Source: Odontocerum albicorne (Eukaryota; Arthropoda; Insecta; Trichoptera; Odontoceridae). From it: DNA of 64,000 bases. Shown here piece after piece: positions 45,335 to 56,583 of this stretch. The translations under genes and the position numbers were made by a program. Each line of letters starts with the position of its first letter. The stretch's first letter is position 1. The DNA lies in contig OX463859.1 of NCBI GenBank assembly GCA_949825065.1, positions 16,077,220-16,141,219 on the forward strand, given 5' to 3'. The notes under the pieces are model-generated. The model did no database searches and had not been told where the DNA came from. It worked only from the letters and a program-made list of their open reading frames with translations.

Positions 45335-45600
45335 CGTTTCTTCATTTAGTTCGGCTACATTCGTGTACTTTACTAAAATAGCTCTTTCCTTCATTCAGTT
45401 TTGCCATATGTTTATATCATACTTTGCTATAACAGCTCATTCCTTCTTTCAATTCTGCTTAATTCTTATACTTAACTTAAACAGTTCATTCCATCACTCA
45501 GTTCTACTTCATTCTTATACTTTGCTATAACGGCTAATTCCTTCATTCGATTCTACTTTATTCTTATACTTTGCTAAAACAACTCATTCCTTCATGTAAT
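45335..45600. repeat. Degenerate tandem repeat, ~50-bp units, 5 copies
   Basis: 'agctctttccttcattcag', 'agctcattccttctttcaa', 'agttcattccatcactcag', 'ggctaattccttcattcga' and 'aactcattccttcatg' occur at roughly 50-bp intervals, each preceded by 'tactttgctataac' or a variant. Old, diverged array. Confidence 0.85.
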
Positions 45601-46125
45601 AAGTATTATATTTTTGATACGCACAAAACAATTTGAATAATGACCGTGCATTTCAAAAATAACTTCGACCAACCGAAAAGTTGCAAAAAGATAAATTTCT
45701 GAAAAAAATAAGGTTGTCTTTTCATTTATACATTAAACAATCAATCGTGAAACACTGTTAAGGCATCAAATGTTTTGCTATAAGCCAATGAAGATTTTCG
45801 TTTAACTACTTTAGTTCCTTTAAAAAAAAACTTTAAAAAAATTATATCTTTATTCTTTTGAGAGATCCCTCAGACGGGCAAAAGTTATTTTGCTATTTTA
45901 ATGAAAACTACCTGCGGATCCAAAGACCCTCACTGAGTTTTGATTAAATTCCTCAATGCTGCGAGTCTCTCGGAAGGGATCTAAACATTAATATACAAGG
46001 TGCTTTTTTTAGAAATGTCAGAAAATAATAGTTTTTTTATTAAAAAAAGAATGCATTCAAATTTAATAGTTTTTATATATTTTGTTTAAAGTTAATGCAT
46101 TAACATTGTGGAGGTTTAAATACAT
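45601..46125. other. 0.5 kb without recognisable genes
   Basis: AT-rich; no signal. Confidence 0.4.
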
Positions 46126-46129
46126 TGTA

Positions 46130-46309
46130 ATTTGTTTTATCAAATACTGTTTATTCCACTTTATGTAACGGTATAACAATACCGTTTTCAAGACTTTCCC
46201 CTCATCATCTTGTTTGTCCTCCTCTGATGATGAGATAAAAGCCTTGAAACCGGTAGGGTTATACCGTTACAAAAAGTGGAATAAATAGTGTTTGATAAAA
46301 CAAATTTCA
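46130..46309. repeat. Fold-back element (~180 bp)
   Basis: The left arm 'tttgttttatcaaatactgt', 'ttattccactttatgtaacg' and 'gtataacaataccg' is matched inverted by the right arm 'aaaccggtagggttataccg', 'ttacaaaaagtggaataaat' and 'agtgtttgataaaacaaat'. The arms are about 80 nt and the centre about 15-20 nt near 46211-46225. A single-arm relative lies at about 240-350. A MITE or an inverted pair of retroelement tails are both possible. Confidence 0.85.
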
Positions 46310-47540
46310 AAATTGTATTGTATATATTTATTTCACATTTATATAAAAAATGCATTAGGTATATTTGTTGCTTTAAAACAAATTCTTTCAGTTGGCTTGA
46401 TTTTGTTACATTATTGTTATTGATCTTCATGACCGTGTCTTTAACTTATTGCTTGATAACAATATTTGAGCAAAACTACACATAAAAGATTAATTCCTAA
46501 TATAATAGGGTCTAGGATGGTATGAAGTTGAGGACGAGTAATATTTTGAGAAAAATAAGGTATCTTTTTTTTTTCTCAATATACGCAAATGCTGGGAAGT
46601 TCCATTTTTAATGGGCAGAACCATCACATTTATATCTTCACACTAAATTCGTTTTCAAATTATAACTTTTATTGCAATAAATTAGATTTGTCAAGAGTAA
46701 TGAGTTTTACTCTCGAGTCAAATCACCATGAAGATAGTCTATTCTCTAAACGGCCCAATATAAATTGTATTTTTACTATCACAATAACTACTCAAATCAA
46801 CCGGAATGCTCTGAAGTCGGTCCGAAGTAAAGAAAATGTAAAATCTTAAAACAGATGTCACTCTTATAACACATTATTGTCAACAATAATTTATAAAGTT
46901 CTGACTAGTGTTAACAGATGTCGTACTACCCGTATTTTTCCACTATTGTAAACAAAAAGATGTATGCGTTGTAAAAATCCAATTGAATCATTACGTTTTT
47001 ATCCACGTCTTGGTGTATTTTTTAATAAATAACAGTGACGAGTGAATATTTTATAGTATTGATATTTAGTTGTTTACATGTGATGTGTCGGGGCGGTATA
47101 ATAGTGTTTTATGGGGTATTTTATTTGAAAATTTGTATAAATGTGTTTTAAGAAGAAGCAAGTAGTTATATTTATTTGGACACCGATATTTTATATTTGG
47201 ACACCGTTTTATAACAAACCAGACCAAAAACATTAAAATATTCTGAAACTGTGCATGGCGTGGGTTACACATCTTGTTATTTTTATTGATTTATTGTTAA
47301 ATATCAATAAGGATGAAATACGTCTAATTAAGGCTGGAAGATCTATTCAAAGTTGAGCCCAGTAAACCATAAAATTTAATCTAAAGTATAATGTGGGGTA
47401 TGTTTGTATACAGAGGATTCTGTTAACACCAGTTGAGTTTTCCTTTTGTTATTTTTTAAACAAAGGAAACTTTTTAAAAAGTATGCTTGTTTTAATAAAA
47501 CGATGCTGTCTTTACATTCCCTTTTCGCCTTATTTTTTAA
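46310..47540. other. 1.2 kb without recognisable genes
   Basis: AT-rich, with unassigned short frames (86 codons at 46589-46849). No repeats detected. Confidence 0.4.
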
Positions 47541-47605
47541 ATGTTTGTTTTAAAACCTGGTGAGTTTATTGCCATGTGGTCAACTCTTCCAATCATCAGA
47601 TTATG
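47541..47605 (-). mobile_element. LINE-A/SINE tail fragment
   Basis: The plus strand 'ggtgagtttattgccatgtg' then 'caactcttccaatca' is the complement of the LINE-A/SINE 3' terminus ('ggttggaagagattgcc...ggcaataagcccgcc'). Only about 60 bp are left. Confidence 0.5.
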
Positions 47606-48250
47606 AAAAAATCTGCATAGAACCTACGTTTATGTACAAGAAGATGCGCGTATTTTTGCTGGGATTGATCTGGAACTTATAGTTAATTTAATAATCTATG
47701 GCTCGACGTTTTTATATTCCTTTTTATTTTTGCTGCCACATACTCGTAGATCATTTCGCGAATCATATTTTGTGTGATGCTAATCAAGCACATAATTTTC
47801 GAATCTTACGTTGTTCGAAGTTTTATGTGAATGTACTGCGAAAGGTTATTTTAACTTCGGATCTTAAGTCACTCATGAAGTATATTTACTACGCAGCGAG
47901 TAATTTTCAAGGCTTCACTGCTATTTTTCCCTCATCAATAGTAGGTGTGTTACCTCTGGAAAAGGAACTCCTTTGGGCATTTAAATTTTTTATCACTAGT
48001 TGATGGCACTCTCATAAATACTAAATAAATTTTTAATCTTCTAGTGTTGAGATGAGGACTTTTTTTTCCCATAAGAGCGTCGGGGGTAATGGGATAAAAC
48101 TTAACTTACTTCTTCATTTATATTTCAATCATTGAAAATATTAAAACAATGCAAGACCCAAGAAGTAAAAACATTTACCTTACTCGTGTGAAAAATGCAT
48201 AGTCACCAACATATTTGATGCGTATGACACGAAAATTTAAAATCTTATTT
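47606..48250. other. 0.6 kb, one unassigned 101-codon frame
   Basis: The plus-strand frame 47698-48003 encodes a Phe/Cys/His-containing peptide (ARRFYIPFYFCCHILVDHF start) with no recognised family. Several hydrophobic stretches occur but no clear signal peptide. Splice or promoter context is not evident. Not called as a gene. Confidence 0.25.
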
Positions 48251-48430
48251 TATTTTATTTATTTATTATTACACATGACAAAAATATACCCAATTTGCGA
48301 AAAAACAAGAGATAATTTGATTTGGACATACAATTTTAATGTATCTGGGTTTGTTGCCTTTCATTTGTCGTATCCCCAGTAAACTAGGCTTTTGCCTGTA
48401 TCTCACTGAGGATATTTAGCATGAAAAAAA
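48251..48430 (-). repeat. Dispersed repeat C, copy 2
   Basis: 'tatccccagtaaactaggct' and 'tttgcctgtatctcactgag' then 'gatattta' are the complement of 28986-29115. The flank 'tttattttatttatttatta' may be its A-rich tail. Confidence 0.55.
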
Positions 48431-49200
48431 TAAAGCGATACTTCTTTCCGATTTTTGATTACACAAAAACAAAACTCCGTTGCACGCTTTCATCGACCTG
48501 ACAAACAGTGACACTCAACTACAACTGGAAACATCTTGCGAAATTCAACTCCTCACACATCATCACTCCAGAAAGACCAAAAATATTCATCCCACAGTAT
48601 ACCGCACACAATCATAAGAATAAAAATTTAAATTAAAACAAAAAATACACAGAAACACAAATACAAAAACAACCAAAATTAAAACAAGAAGAAACCACCA
48701 CTCACGAGCTCACACAATTCTTAACTTATGAACTACTATAAATTGAAATAAAATAAAATAATGTATTCACTCATTGAAGGACAGCCTGTACATAAATTAA
48801 AATGACAAATTAATTCTTAGAAGGTTCGGAACTTTTGATACAAATTAGTTTTCTAAACCTTATTACCAAATTATTCTGGAAGGAAAATCTCCTGACAAGA
48901 ATTCAAGAATATTGCAAACTATGTCTTCGACATTTCGGTTTGATTTATTTAAGGGAGAAAGTTTTGGGTTTAATAATAAAAATTACTTACTTTTTTGTTA
49001 TAAATAAAAAAACACTTCTTTGTCATTTGCTGATAAATTAATAAAGTTTATGTCTTGAAAAACAAAATATCTTCGAAAATTTTACAAAAAATATTTTCTA
49101 AGAAGGTTAAACGGTTTTGGAATAGTTGAAACTAAAAACAGTGTTTAGTTATTCGCCTACGGTGAATTCTTTTTTTCAGATTTTTTTTCTTATAAACTGT
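48431..49200. other. Unassigned, partly A/C-rich DNA
   Basis: 48480-48720 is A/C-rich on this strand ('caactcctcacacatcatca'), resembling a fragment of repeat A. The rest is AT-rich. Confidence 0.35.
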
Positions 49201-49316
49201 ATTCCTTTCTGAGGTTGTTATTAATCGTGTAATTTTTTTTCATGAAAATGTGTTTTAGATTCCTTTCTGAGGTTTTTATTATTCTTGTAATTTTTTTTTC
49301 ATGAAAAAGTGTTTTC
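49201..49316. repeat. Direct duplication, 2 x 58 bp
   Basis: 'attcctttctgaggt' occurs at 49201 and 49259, each followed by 'tgtaatttttttt' and 'catgaaaa.tgtttt'. Few differences. Confidence 0.88.
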
Positions 49317-49890
49317 ACACTGACTAATATGTCGATGAAACTCAAGTTTATTTTATTTTCCATCGACGCTACAATGTACCGAACAAAATTATTTTGAAAA
49401 ATTTGTTTGTGTTTCATTTACAATATTTATAAAAATGTCTTAATATAAAATAAAAAACAATTCATGACAATACAATGAATTAAAACAAAAATACAGATTA
49501 ATACAGCAAAACATTTCAAATAAAGCGTAAGTACACGAGTCAAAATTATTACGAAGATATAAAAATTTAACAATATACACATCTGAATACATGATACTGG
49601 GGCGTTTCTAGTCACCCGCATCTCACCATATTAATTTAACATTAATGCGATTAGAAAAGTACTCTGTAAAAAATATATAAGTCATGTACTGAAACCATAT
49701 CAGCAAATTAAGTATACTTTTGAATGTTTTTATTGATGACATAAATGTGTAAATTGTGGGTTTCACACTGTGTTTACCATTCAGAGCAATTCGAAAAAAG
49801 CAAACCTCGCTGCTCGTATTGGAATCATGATTCCAACAACTTGAATGTGATAAACAAGTATAAAATTTAAATAAATGACAACATTTCATA
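49317..49890. other. AT-rich stretch, nothing recognised
   Basis: A 94-codon minus-strand frame at 49623-49907 shows no family. No repeats. Confidence 0.4.
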
Positions 49891-49894
49891 TATT

Positions 49895-50220
49895 TTAGGG
49901 AAAACAACGTATGGCAGAATAAGAAATAAGGAAATAAAGAAAGAATGCTGATTGAAAAGAAGATACAGTGCTTACATGAAGCAAAATGATTAGAGATGGT
50001 TTGATCACGTAGATATAAAGAATGACAATAGATTTACAAAAACAAAAGATTTTGGATAATTAAAAAGATACAACAATTTAAGAAGGCCTAGAAAAAAATG
50101 ATGACACGTCAAAATTGAAATTTTGAATGATGTAGGAATGGTGTATAGATATGATAGAAGCGAAATATGTATTCCAGAAAATAATGAAATGAATATCTTT
50201 TTTCTCTGATTATTACAAAA
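49895..50220 (+). mobile_element. LINE-B fragment
   Basis: 'acaacgtatggcagaataag', 'agatggtttgatcacgtaga', 'aggcctagaaaaaaatgatg' and 'gtgtatagatatgatagaag' follow LINE-B order from the HVE block to near the 3' end. Strongly mutated. Confidence 0.55.
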
Positions 50221-50865
50221 TATACATGGTGTTAAGTAATGGTGATGACCATGATTTTAAGTAAAGAAACTTATTTAAAATAATCCAAAGTTTCTAAGAA
50301 AATAACAGCTTTGTTTAGGAAAAATAAAATAAAACATCTTCATAACTGAAACTTTTCCTTTGAACTTTCAATGAAATGGCACTCGACGACCACAAAAGAC
50401 AAGCCAATAATTATTTTAAAATTTCGCTTGAGGCAAAATTTAAGGCTGAATTTAAAGGAGAACTATTAAAGTGATTTTTCTAAAGTTCAAATGATTTGAA
50501 GGTTATTGAAAAAGTTACTTTCTAGCAACTTTTCAAATCATGACTAAAATTTTAATTCAACATCCTTTTTTGCAAATCCACTCGAATAGTCGTTTTTTTA
50601 AATTGAAAAACTAAAACATTTTGATGGTTAAAACTAACGTTTTTTTAAACAGCAAATAAAATCTACGAATTTTTACATAACTTTATTATTTTTCATTACG
50701 GAGTTTTGTGGAAAATTTTGTTCAAATTTTTATGACATCAAACTTGGAGTTTAGAACGTCAAGAGTAGTTGATATTTCTATAATGCCTATACTTTCATTT
50801 GTTTGTTTTTTTAAAGCCAACATTTAATATAAGAAGAGTTTAAGAAAACCAACTAAAACAAATTT
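50221..50865. other. 0.65 kb without recognisable genes
   Basis: AT-rich; nothing found. Confidence 0.4.
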
Positions 50866-50869
50866 GAAA

Positions 50870-51015
50870 TTCACTCAGAGGGTTCACGTTCGAATCCCGA
50901 TGGTACACAAAAATACCCATTAAAATGATCCCACTGTATTGGAAGAGATTGTTTGCTAACAATACTTGCATTAAAATGAGTTAAATCTGAAAAAACTTAA
51001 TAAACTGAAATTAAA
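50870..51015 (+). mobile_element. SINE copy, head truncated
   Basis: Starts at the B box 'cgttcgaatcccgatgg', then 'cccattaaaatgatcccact' and the tail 'attggaagagattgtttgct'. The A-box half is missing. Confidence 0.55.
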
Positions 51016-51425
51016 CATATTATTTTTGTAATAAAAAGAACGTTTAGAATTTGAACTTTTTTGCCGACTTTAACAAAATTTCACAAAACTATTATAAATA
51101 TTCAAAACAATGTGTAGTCAGTAAATGACTACAGTCAAAGTATACACTGTTTCTCCGTCACGATATCCAAATTACCACTAAGAATATGTTGAAGGGCACT
51201 ATAAGAAAGAAGAAGACCATTTATTTACTGACGGGCTCCAAGGATGATATTATAGTTATATAAGATCTAAAAAACCTATAAATTTCCGACGCTCCAAAGA
51301 AAGTAGTTTATATAAGTCTAAATCATCAAACCAAATCGAAACTTGAGTTGTTGAATAAATAAAAAATTTCGTTAAGAATCATCCATTTAACGAAGATTTC
51401 CTTTGTTTCGTTAATCGAATTATCC
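51016..51425. other. AT-rich spacer
   Basis: No feature recognised. Confidence 0.4.
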
Positions 51426-51429
51426 TTTC

Positions 51430-51495
51430 GTCGGATATAGTATCACCTGTTATGTTGAGTGCTATGTGGTTATCTCTTCCAACCAGAAATGTTTT
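51430..51495 (-). mobile_element. LINE-A/SINE tail fragment
   Basis: 'tgctatgtggttatctcttc' then 'caaccagaa' is the complement of the shared 3' terminal text of LINE-A and the SINEs. Confidence 0.45.
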
Positions 51496-51659
51496 TAAAC
51501 AAGTCTTAAGTAATATCTGCAATGAAGCTCTTTGTGAAAAATCGGAATATTAACGGAAATCCAGCGCGCATCTCTCCCTATGAAATAATACTTTCGGTCA
51601 ATTAAAATCGATATCGTGACATGATTCAAACTTTTTTTTTCATCAATTTAACAGTTTGA

Positions 51660-51940
51660 ACTTGAAAAATATGTGGTTTCAGCGGGATATGGTGTTGCTA
51701 GTCATTCTGCTGATAAAATAATGGCTTTATTGCAAGAAAAGTTCTAGGACCGAGTTATAAATTTCTTGTCGTAGAAATGTGCATTGGCCGCCACGATCGT
51801 GTGATTTTATTCTCTTGGATTATGTTAAATTTCAAGTGTACACCAAGAATCCAAAAACCATCGGTGACCTTAAATCCAACATCACGTGAATCCGTTATTG
51901 AAATGTTGCTCAAAGAGTCGTCATCCATAACAGAAGTCGA
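51660..51940 (+). pseudogene. rosa-type (DD41D) mariner transposase relic, copy 2
   Basis: The plus strand, with frame changes and stops, reads MWFQRDMVLLVILL, then NVHWPPRSCDF, LLDYVKFQVYTKNPKTIGDL. It is a relative of the 14740-15430 copy: MWFQQDG becomes MWFQRDM and NWPPRSCDLTPLDYF becomes HWPPRSCDFILLDY. Only the catalytic core remains and it is much more decayed. Confidence 0.75.
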
Positions 51941-52240
51941 GGTAGCTATTTGGCCAGTATAATTTATTATACACAATTTATATGTTATGAACATTCATTA
52001 CATTGATACTGTAACGATGGTCGTTATCAATGTAACGTGTGTCCTATTAGGACGTGCTGATGATTTTGATATCGACATCGTTATCTTCGTTTTAGTTGAT
52101 TCTGCGTTACTTCTCGCACAGAGTCATCAATATAGCGGATTGCTTATTTCTATAAGTCATGATGATCTTGATTTATATTCAATGAATATAGACTCAGGAA
52201 TGCGGATATAAATCGATAAGTGGACAGCAGGTAAATAAAT
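51941..52240. other. Unassigned
   Basis: A 74-codon plus-strand frame at 51987-52211 is rich in Asp, Ile and Val (VLLGRADDFDIDIVIFVLVD). No family is recognised and no splice context is convincing. Confidence 0.3.
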
Positions 52241-52244
52241 AACA

Positions 52245-52505
52245 AGTCTTGACAGTTGACTGAATGACAATACTAATATGTTTATTTCTCGGAGCGCAGG
52301 TGTTTTATACAAATGAGTGAACCAGTTCGCGCTACATGCTCCGTCTCACTCTGGCACGTGAATTGGCGGTAGCTTATTTATTTGTATTTGGAGATGGCTA
52401 GACAAATCGCGGGTACTACAAAAATAGTAAACATTGTCGCCGTTCTTGACGTGTAGCAATCTATGAATACTTCATCGGTCATTGACCCTGTATGTTTATT
52501 ATTAA
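52245..52505. mobile_element. Possible LTR-type fragment 1
   Basis: A GC-richer patch in AT-rich DNA, with 'ttcatcggtcattgacc' followed by 'ctgtatgt' near 52470. The same text occurs at 54810-54830. Such a regulatory-looking shared block outside coding DNA fits LTRs, but no TG..CA ends, PBS or gag/pol are seen. Confidence 0.3.
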
Positions 52506-53635
52506 CAATAATTTATTTAATTTATTTGTGTTTTAACAATTCACTTATTATTTTGACAATTATTTATTTACTAGGTAGGTATCCTACAATACCAATAAAT
52601 ATGAACATTAAAAAAATACTTGTTTTATTTTCATTGATTTAAAATTGTAGTTTTTGTTGCGCCACCCGATATAATACAATAGCTACAAAACGATTATCAA
52701 ATATAAAAACCTCTTGAAAGTTAAATTTTAATGTCACATCTTAACATAAAAGTCGTTTCGCTTAGGGATATCACGATTCAAACAAAGGTAAAAATAGGAG
52801 TATGCAACAATGTTTAGTCAAATGAATTGTTTTGATAATATCTCAATTTAATATTTATATTCCTCTTTAAAATACAGTCATTATTTCTAATTTTAACATA
52901 AACACCATAAAAATGAGTAAAAATTTCATTAAAACCAACCATTATTGGGATTTTTACAGTGAAAATGAGTTGTAGGTTGCATTATGGAAAGCAATTAAGA
53001 TACTTTATGCCACATTTCTCTGCCACTCAATTCTCATTAAACTTTCGGGAAAAATCATCACAGAGAAAAAAAAAACATTATTTTTTCGCCAAACTTTTTA
53101 CGACTTTCATCAAAGTGTGGAGATGGAGAAATGTAGAAGAGTTGTCACTTAGTGATGTGGAAGCTCCTGGTGCGGGATAAACGAGTCCTTATTTCTCGCC
53201 ACCTTAACTGTTTGCTCGTAAAAAGTTACTTCAAGTTTGATAAGTTTTGACCGTCCCACTTAGCTTAAAATATATATTTAAAAACCTTGAAATTGAAGTA
53301 TATAATTCTCAAAAACTACGGTTAGATCTCAACGTTTGAAAGTCCCAGGTAAAATAATCTTATTTAGGACAAAAATCCAAGTTTTTCTGTGTCTGTAAGT
53401 CTGAAAAATTTAAGTGTCTTTTTTTAGATTATAGGCGAGTTAAAGAAGAAAAGAAGATTAATTGTTTAACTGAAAAGAAAATTTTAAAACACTTTTGTGT
53501 AAGACATTAATAAAGATTTAGATATTTTTTTAACGTGACTTAGTTTGACTGCAGTCTGTTGATGGAGTCTTACAACCTTTTAAAAGAAAATTATATAGTT
53601 ATATTTAAAAAAAAAATGGTTCTTATATAAAACAA
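52506..53635. other. 1.1 kb without recognisable genes
   Basis: AT-rich; a 73-codon frame at 52959-53180 is unassigned. Confidence 0.4.
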
Positions 53636-53639
53636 TTTA

Positions 53640-53725
53640 TTTATTTGAAGCTTTTTGTACAATGTCTCTAATATGGGTGGCTCATTGCCATGTGTCAATC
53701 TCTCCCCACCAACCATACAACTGTT
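53640..53725 (-). mobile_element. LINE-A/SINE tail fragment
   Basis: 'ggctcattgccatgtgtcaa' then 'tctctccccaccaaccata' is the complement of the shared LINE-A/SINE terminus. It sits beside 'ttatttatttgaagc', a likely tail remnant. Confidence 0.5.
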
Positions 53726-54525
53726 GACAAATTTTTGTATGATAAAAGGAGGAATTATATTTTTGATGTAGAGAAAATAAAAACTATTCAATACCATTTT
53801 TAAAAAGAAAAGCAAACAAATTAGAAAAAAGATAATTTAAAATGAACACAAACATTAATCGTTTAGAGAAGAAAAGAGGGATTGGAAAATATATGATAGA
53901 AAATTAAAAAAAACATAATTAACGTAGTTTGTTATTTTTAGGTAGATTTCAATAAAAAAAATATATTGCGAAGGGTCTCATATCGCAACTTCCAGAAAAT
54001 TTCAATGCGCTTTCTTCGATAATAGCTAGGAGATTCCAAAACTACCCTCCATTAAAAAAGGCTACCTATTAATACTCATTTACGTATGACCAGCGTACTC
54101 GTATAATGAAATGTTTCCAACAGAAAAATGCAATTCGTTCCAGAGAAATGGTTAAGTACCTACAGGGTACCATACTCGTAAAACATGAAATATCCTTTCC
54201 TTTCACACACATACTCGTATATATGAAAACAACCCAATTTTTTAGGCAAGTACTGGAAAAGATTTTTTAGTTTTCTCTTATTTTTATTGCTATGAAAAAA
54301 TATTTAAATTTTATTCATTAATATTTACTATAAATTTGTAAATATTTATCAGTTTTAACGTGTTAAATACTGTGTTAATATTAATATATTACTTTTACGA
54401 GAGTTACTAGTAAAGGAATAAAAAATAACATTACCAGTGTAGAGTAATACAACTTTAGCAGAATGGTTCTTATAGGAATAGAGATGATGATGATTTGTTG
54501 ATAAATAATAAAACACGTTAGATCG
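53726..54525. other. 0.8 kb without recognisable genes
   Basis: AT-rich, but with three TACTCGTA octamers within 120 bp (54097, 54172, 54211). Confidence 0.4.
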
Positions 54526-54529
54526 CAAT

Positions 54530-54905
54530 GCGGAAAGAGAGTCTGTCCAATTTTATTAGTAACGTAGGTATTTATATCTTCTTAGAATGCACGCGAGAAT
54601 GCGCTCGCGATATGCCTGCATCTCGTTTCTGTAAATGCAAAAACGATTAATTGTAGTATGTAGGTAACAATCTATTTACGGAACTGGCGAGACAGCGTGG
54701 TGCGTTCTCTCTCTAGTATGGAGTGCGGTCCGCTCAGCTACGGGATGACTGGCCGGCGGGTGACCTTCGGACTGGTTTACTTAGATTTATCGAGGAATCC
54801 GAAGGTCATTTCATCGGTCATTGACCGTATGTATGAACGCCGAGTGGGCGACTGCCACACAACGTTTTGTAAGTCGTTTGAATCAACCTTACAAAAGTGA
54901 GTCAT
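54530..54905. mobile_element. Possible LTR-type fragment 2
   Basis: GC-rich island ('gcacgcgagaatgcgctcgc', 'ggagtgcggtccgctcagct') that shares 'ttcatcggtcattgacc' with 52245-52505 and stands out strongly from its flanks. A 67-codon plus-strand frame (54697-54900) crosses it and has no known family. It could also be a CpG-rich exon or promoter; I cannot tell. Confidence 0.3.
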
Positions 54906-54977
54906 ACGGAAGTTGGTTACTGGTTTCAGAGTGGTATTGCTTATTTCTATACTGACTTGTCAAAACACATAGAAAAT

Positions 54978-55265
54978 TCATGGCGTAGTTGATAAGTCTT
55001 TCAGCTCGGAGGTTACGGGTTCGATTTCCTTTAAAACCCTAAAATTTGTTTAAAATGGTCCCAATCTGGTTTTTGCTTAAAGCCTCTCAATCAACCTATA
55101 TTTTTTTTGTTGCAAGATATTCGTAGTTGATTCGAGTCTGATCACAAATTACCGGATTAATATGAGTTTCCATCTGTTTTTCATTTAAGGTATCATTCTG
55201 GTTGTTTAAAAGAGATTGCTATATGGCAATACGCCTTTGATTGTATTGCATTCAACAAAAGAAAT
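54978..55265 (+). mobile_element. tRNA-derived SINE with tail
   Basis: 'catggcgtagttgataagtc', B box 'gggttcgatttcc', 'aaatggtcccaatctggttt', then tail 'gtttaaaagagattgctata' and 'ggcaatacgcctttgattgt'. One of the most complete copies: head, body and LINE-A-like tail are all present. Confidence 0.7.
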
Positions 55266-55290
55266 TCAATTTATGCAGCTACTTTTTAAT

Positions 55291-55455
55291 ATAAACCAAT
55301 ATATCTCCTGCTTATCATATATTATAAACCAATGTATCTCCTGCTTATTGTATATTATAAACCAATATATCTCCTGTATATTATATATTATAAACCAATA
55401 TATCTCCTGATTAATATACTCGTATATTATGTACCAATATATCGTCTATTTTAAG
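55291..55455. repeat. Minisatellite, 5 copies of 33 (last 39) bp
   Basis: 'ataaaccaatatatctcctg' recurs at 55291, 55324, 55357 and 55390 (33-bp steps), and 'atgtaccaatatatcgtct' at 55429. 33 bp is 11 codons, which explains the 64-codon open frame. The last interval gained a TACTCGTA-containing insert. Confidence 0.9.
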
Positions 55456-56160
55456 GACATCAGTTGTTTTATTTCACACAGTTTCGCAACCATTGTCCGT
55501 TTCCATTCCGTTAATTATATATAGGGGTATGATTAACTGCCATTAATTACGATCCCGACCCCAGCCTCCAGGCAACATAATTGTTGGCAATTTCCTTTAT
55601 TCTTATGTGTGCCACATCCGGTCGGCGCTTTACAGCCTTGCACAAAACTAGGGGTTGCACTAACGGTACATATAATAGTTACGGAAACGGTTTTTCTGGT
55701 ATTGTATAGAAAAATATATCTACAAAGGGTTAACGGTTCACTTATTATTGTATTATATAACACTTCTGTTGAATAATCTACAACTTAGTGGAATTGTTTG
55801 TAATATAACCATTTCTAGCAAACAACCAGAAATGTAAACAAATACTTTATTTATTTATTTATTTATTGGCCAAATAAACGACACAATCATTTTAATATCA
55901 TAGTAAACAATTGTAATACAAAAGGTAACGTATCAATATCTCCTATAGAAACTAACACATCAGGATACATATATGTATATTTCAAAATATGTTGTATGAA
56001 TAAACCATTATGTGATATAACGCTGAAAATATAAAAAAAAACAAAAAACAATTCATTTACTTCTTTTAAATATACAAAATTTGACTGAGAAAGAATAGAA
56101 TCTACGTTAAGACGAGAATACGAAATTATAGGGCAAATCACTAAAATCTTAAGATAAAAT
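55456..56160. other. 0.7 kb without recognisable genes
   Basis: A minus-strand frame of 76 codons at 55533-55763 includes a Cys-rich stretch (PTGCGTHKNKGNCQQLCC), possibly an exon relic, but has no splice context. Otherwise AT-rich. Confidence 0.3.
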
Positions 56161-56161
56161 T

Positions 56162-56260
56162 GAATAATCAGTCTCTCGCTTAAGGCGTGTGATTAAGGAA
56201 ATGATGAAAAGGAACCTTCTGAATTCAACAACACCTACATTTCAAATATACGAGTACATC
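56162..56260. repeat. Dispersed repeat D, copy 2
   Basis: Parallel to 28221-28320 in the order 'gaataatcagtctctc', 'aaggaaccttctgaattcaa', 'caacacct'. Confidence 0.45.
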
Positions 56261-56450
56261 AAAGTTACAGGTGGAATCGTCCAATAAATGCATTTTCACG
56301 ATTTATGAATTGCAATATAAAACTGTTTTTGGTAAATTACTATTGATACAATTGAATTTTGTAAAGTTCAACTATATTTTTAATAGTTTTATGCAGAAAC
56401 ATCAAATCAAATATAATCCTGATTGGAACATTGAGACAAGGATCCTTTTA
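56261..56450. other. AT-rich spacer
   Basis: No feature recognised. Confidence 0.4.
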
Positions 56451-56583
56451 AGGGGCCATTAGGTACCGAACTTAAAACTGTCGAGTAGACGATAAAGGGG
56501 CCATTAGGTACCGAACTTAAAACTGTCGAGTAGACGATAAAGGGGCCATTAGGTACCGAACTTAAAACTGTCGAGTAGACGAT
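56451..56583. repeat. Minisatellite, 3 x 45 bp
   Basis: 'aggggccattaggtaccgaa' at 56451, 56496 and 56541, an exact 45-bp period and apparently identical units apart from the last base or two. Very recent expansion. Confidence 0.95.

Noticed and set aside
55533..55763. Cys-rich secreted peptide gene
   Set aside because: A few Cys cluster in one stretch, but there is no signal peptide at a sensible start, no splice context, and the frame continues into AT-rich filler.
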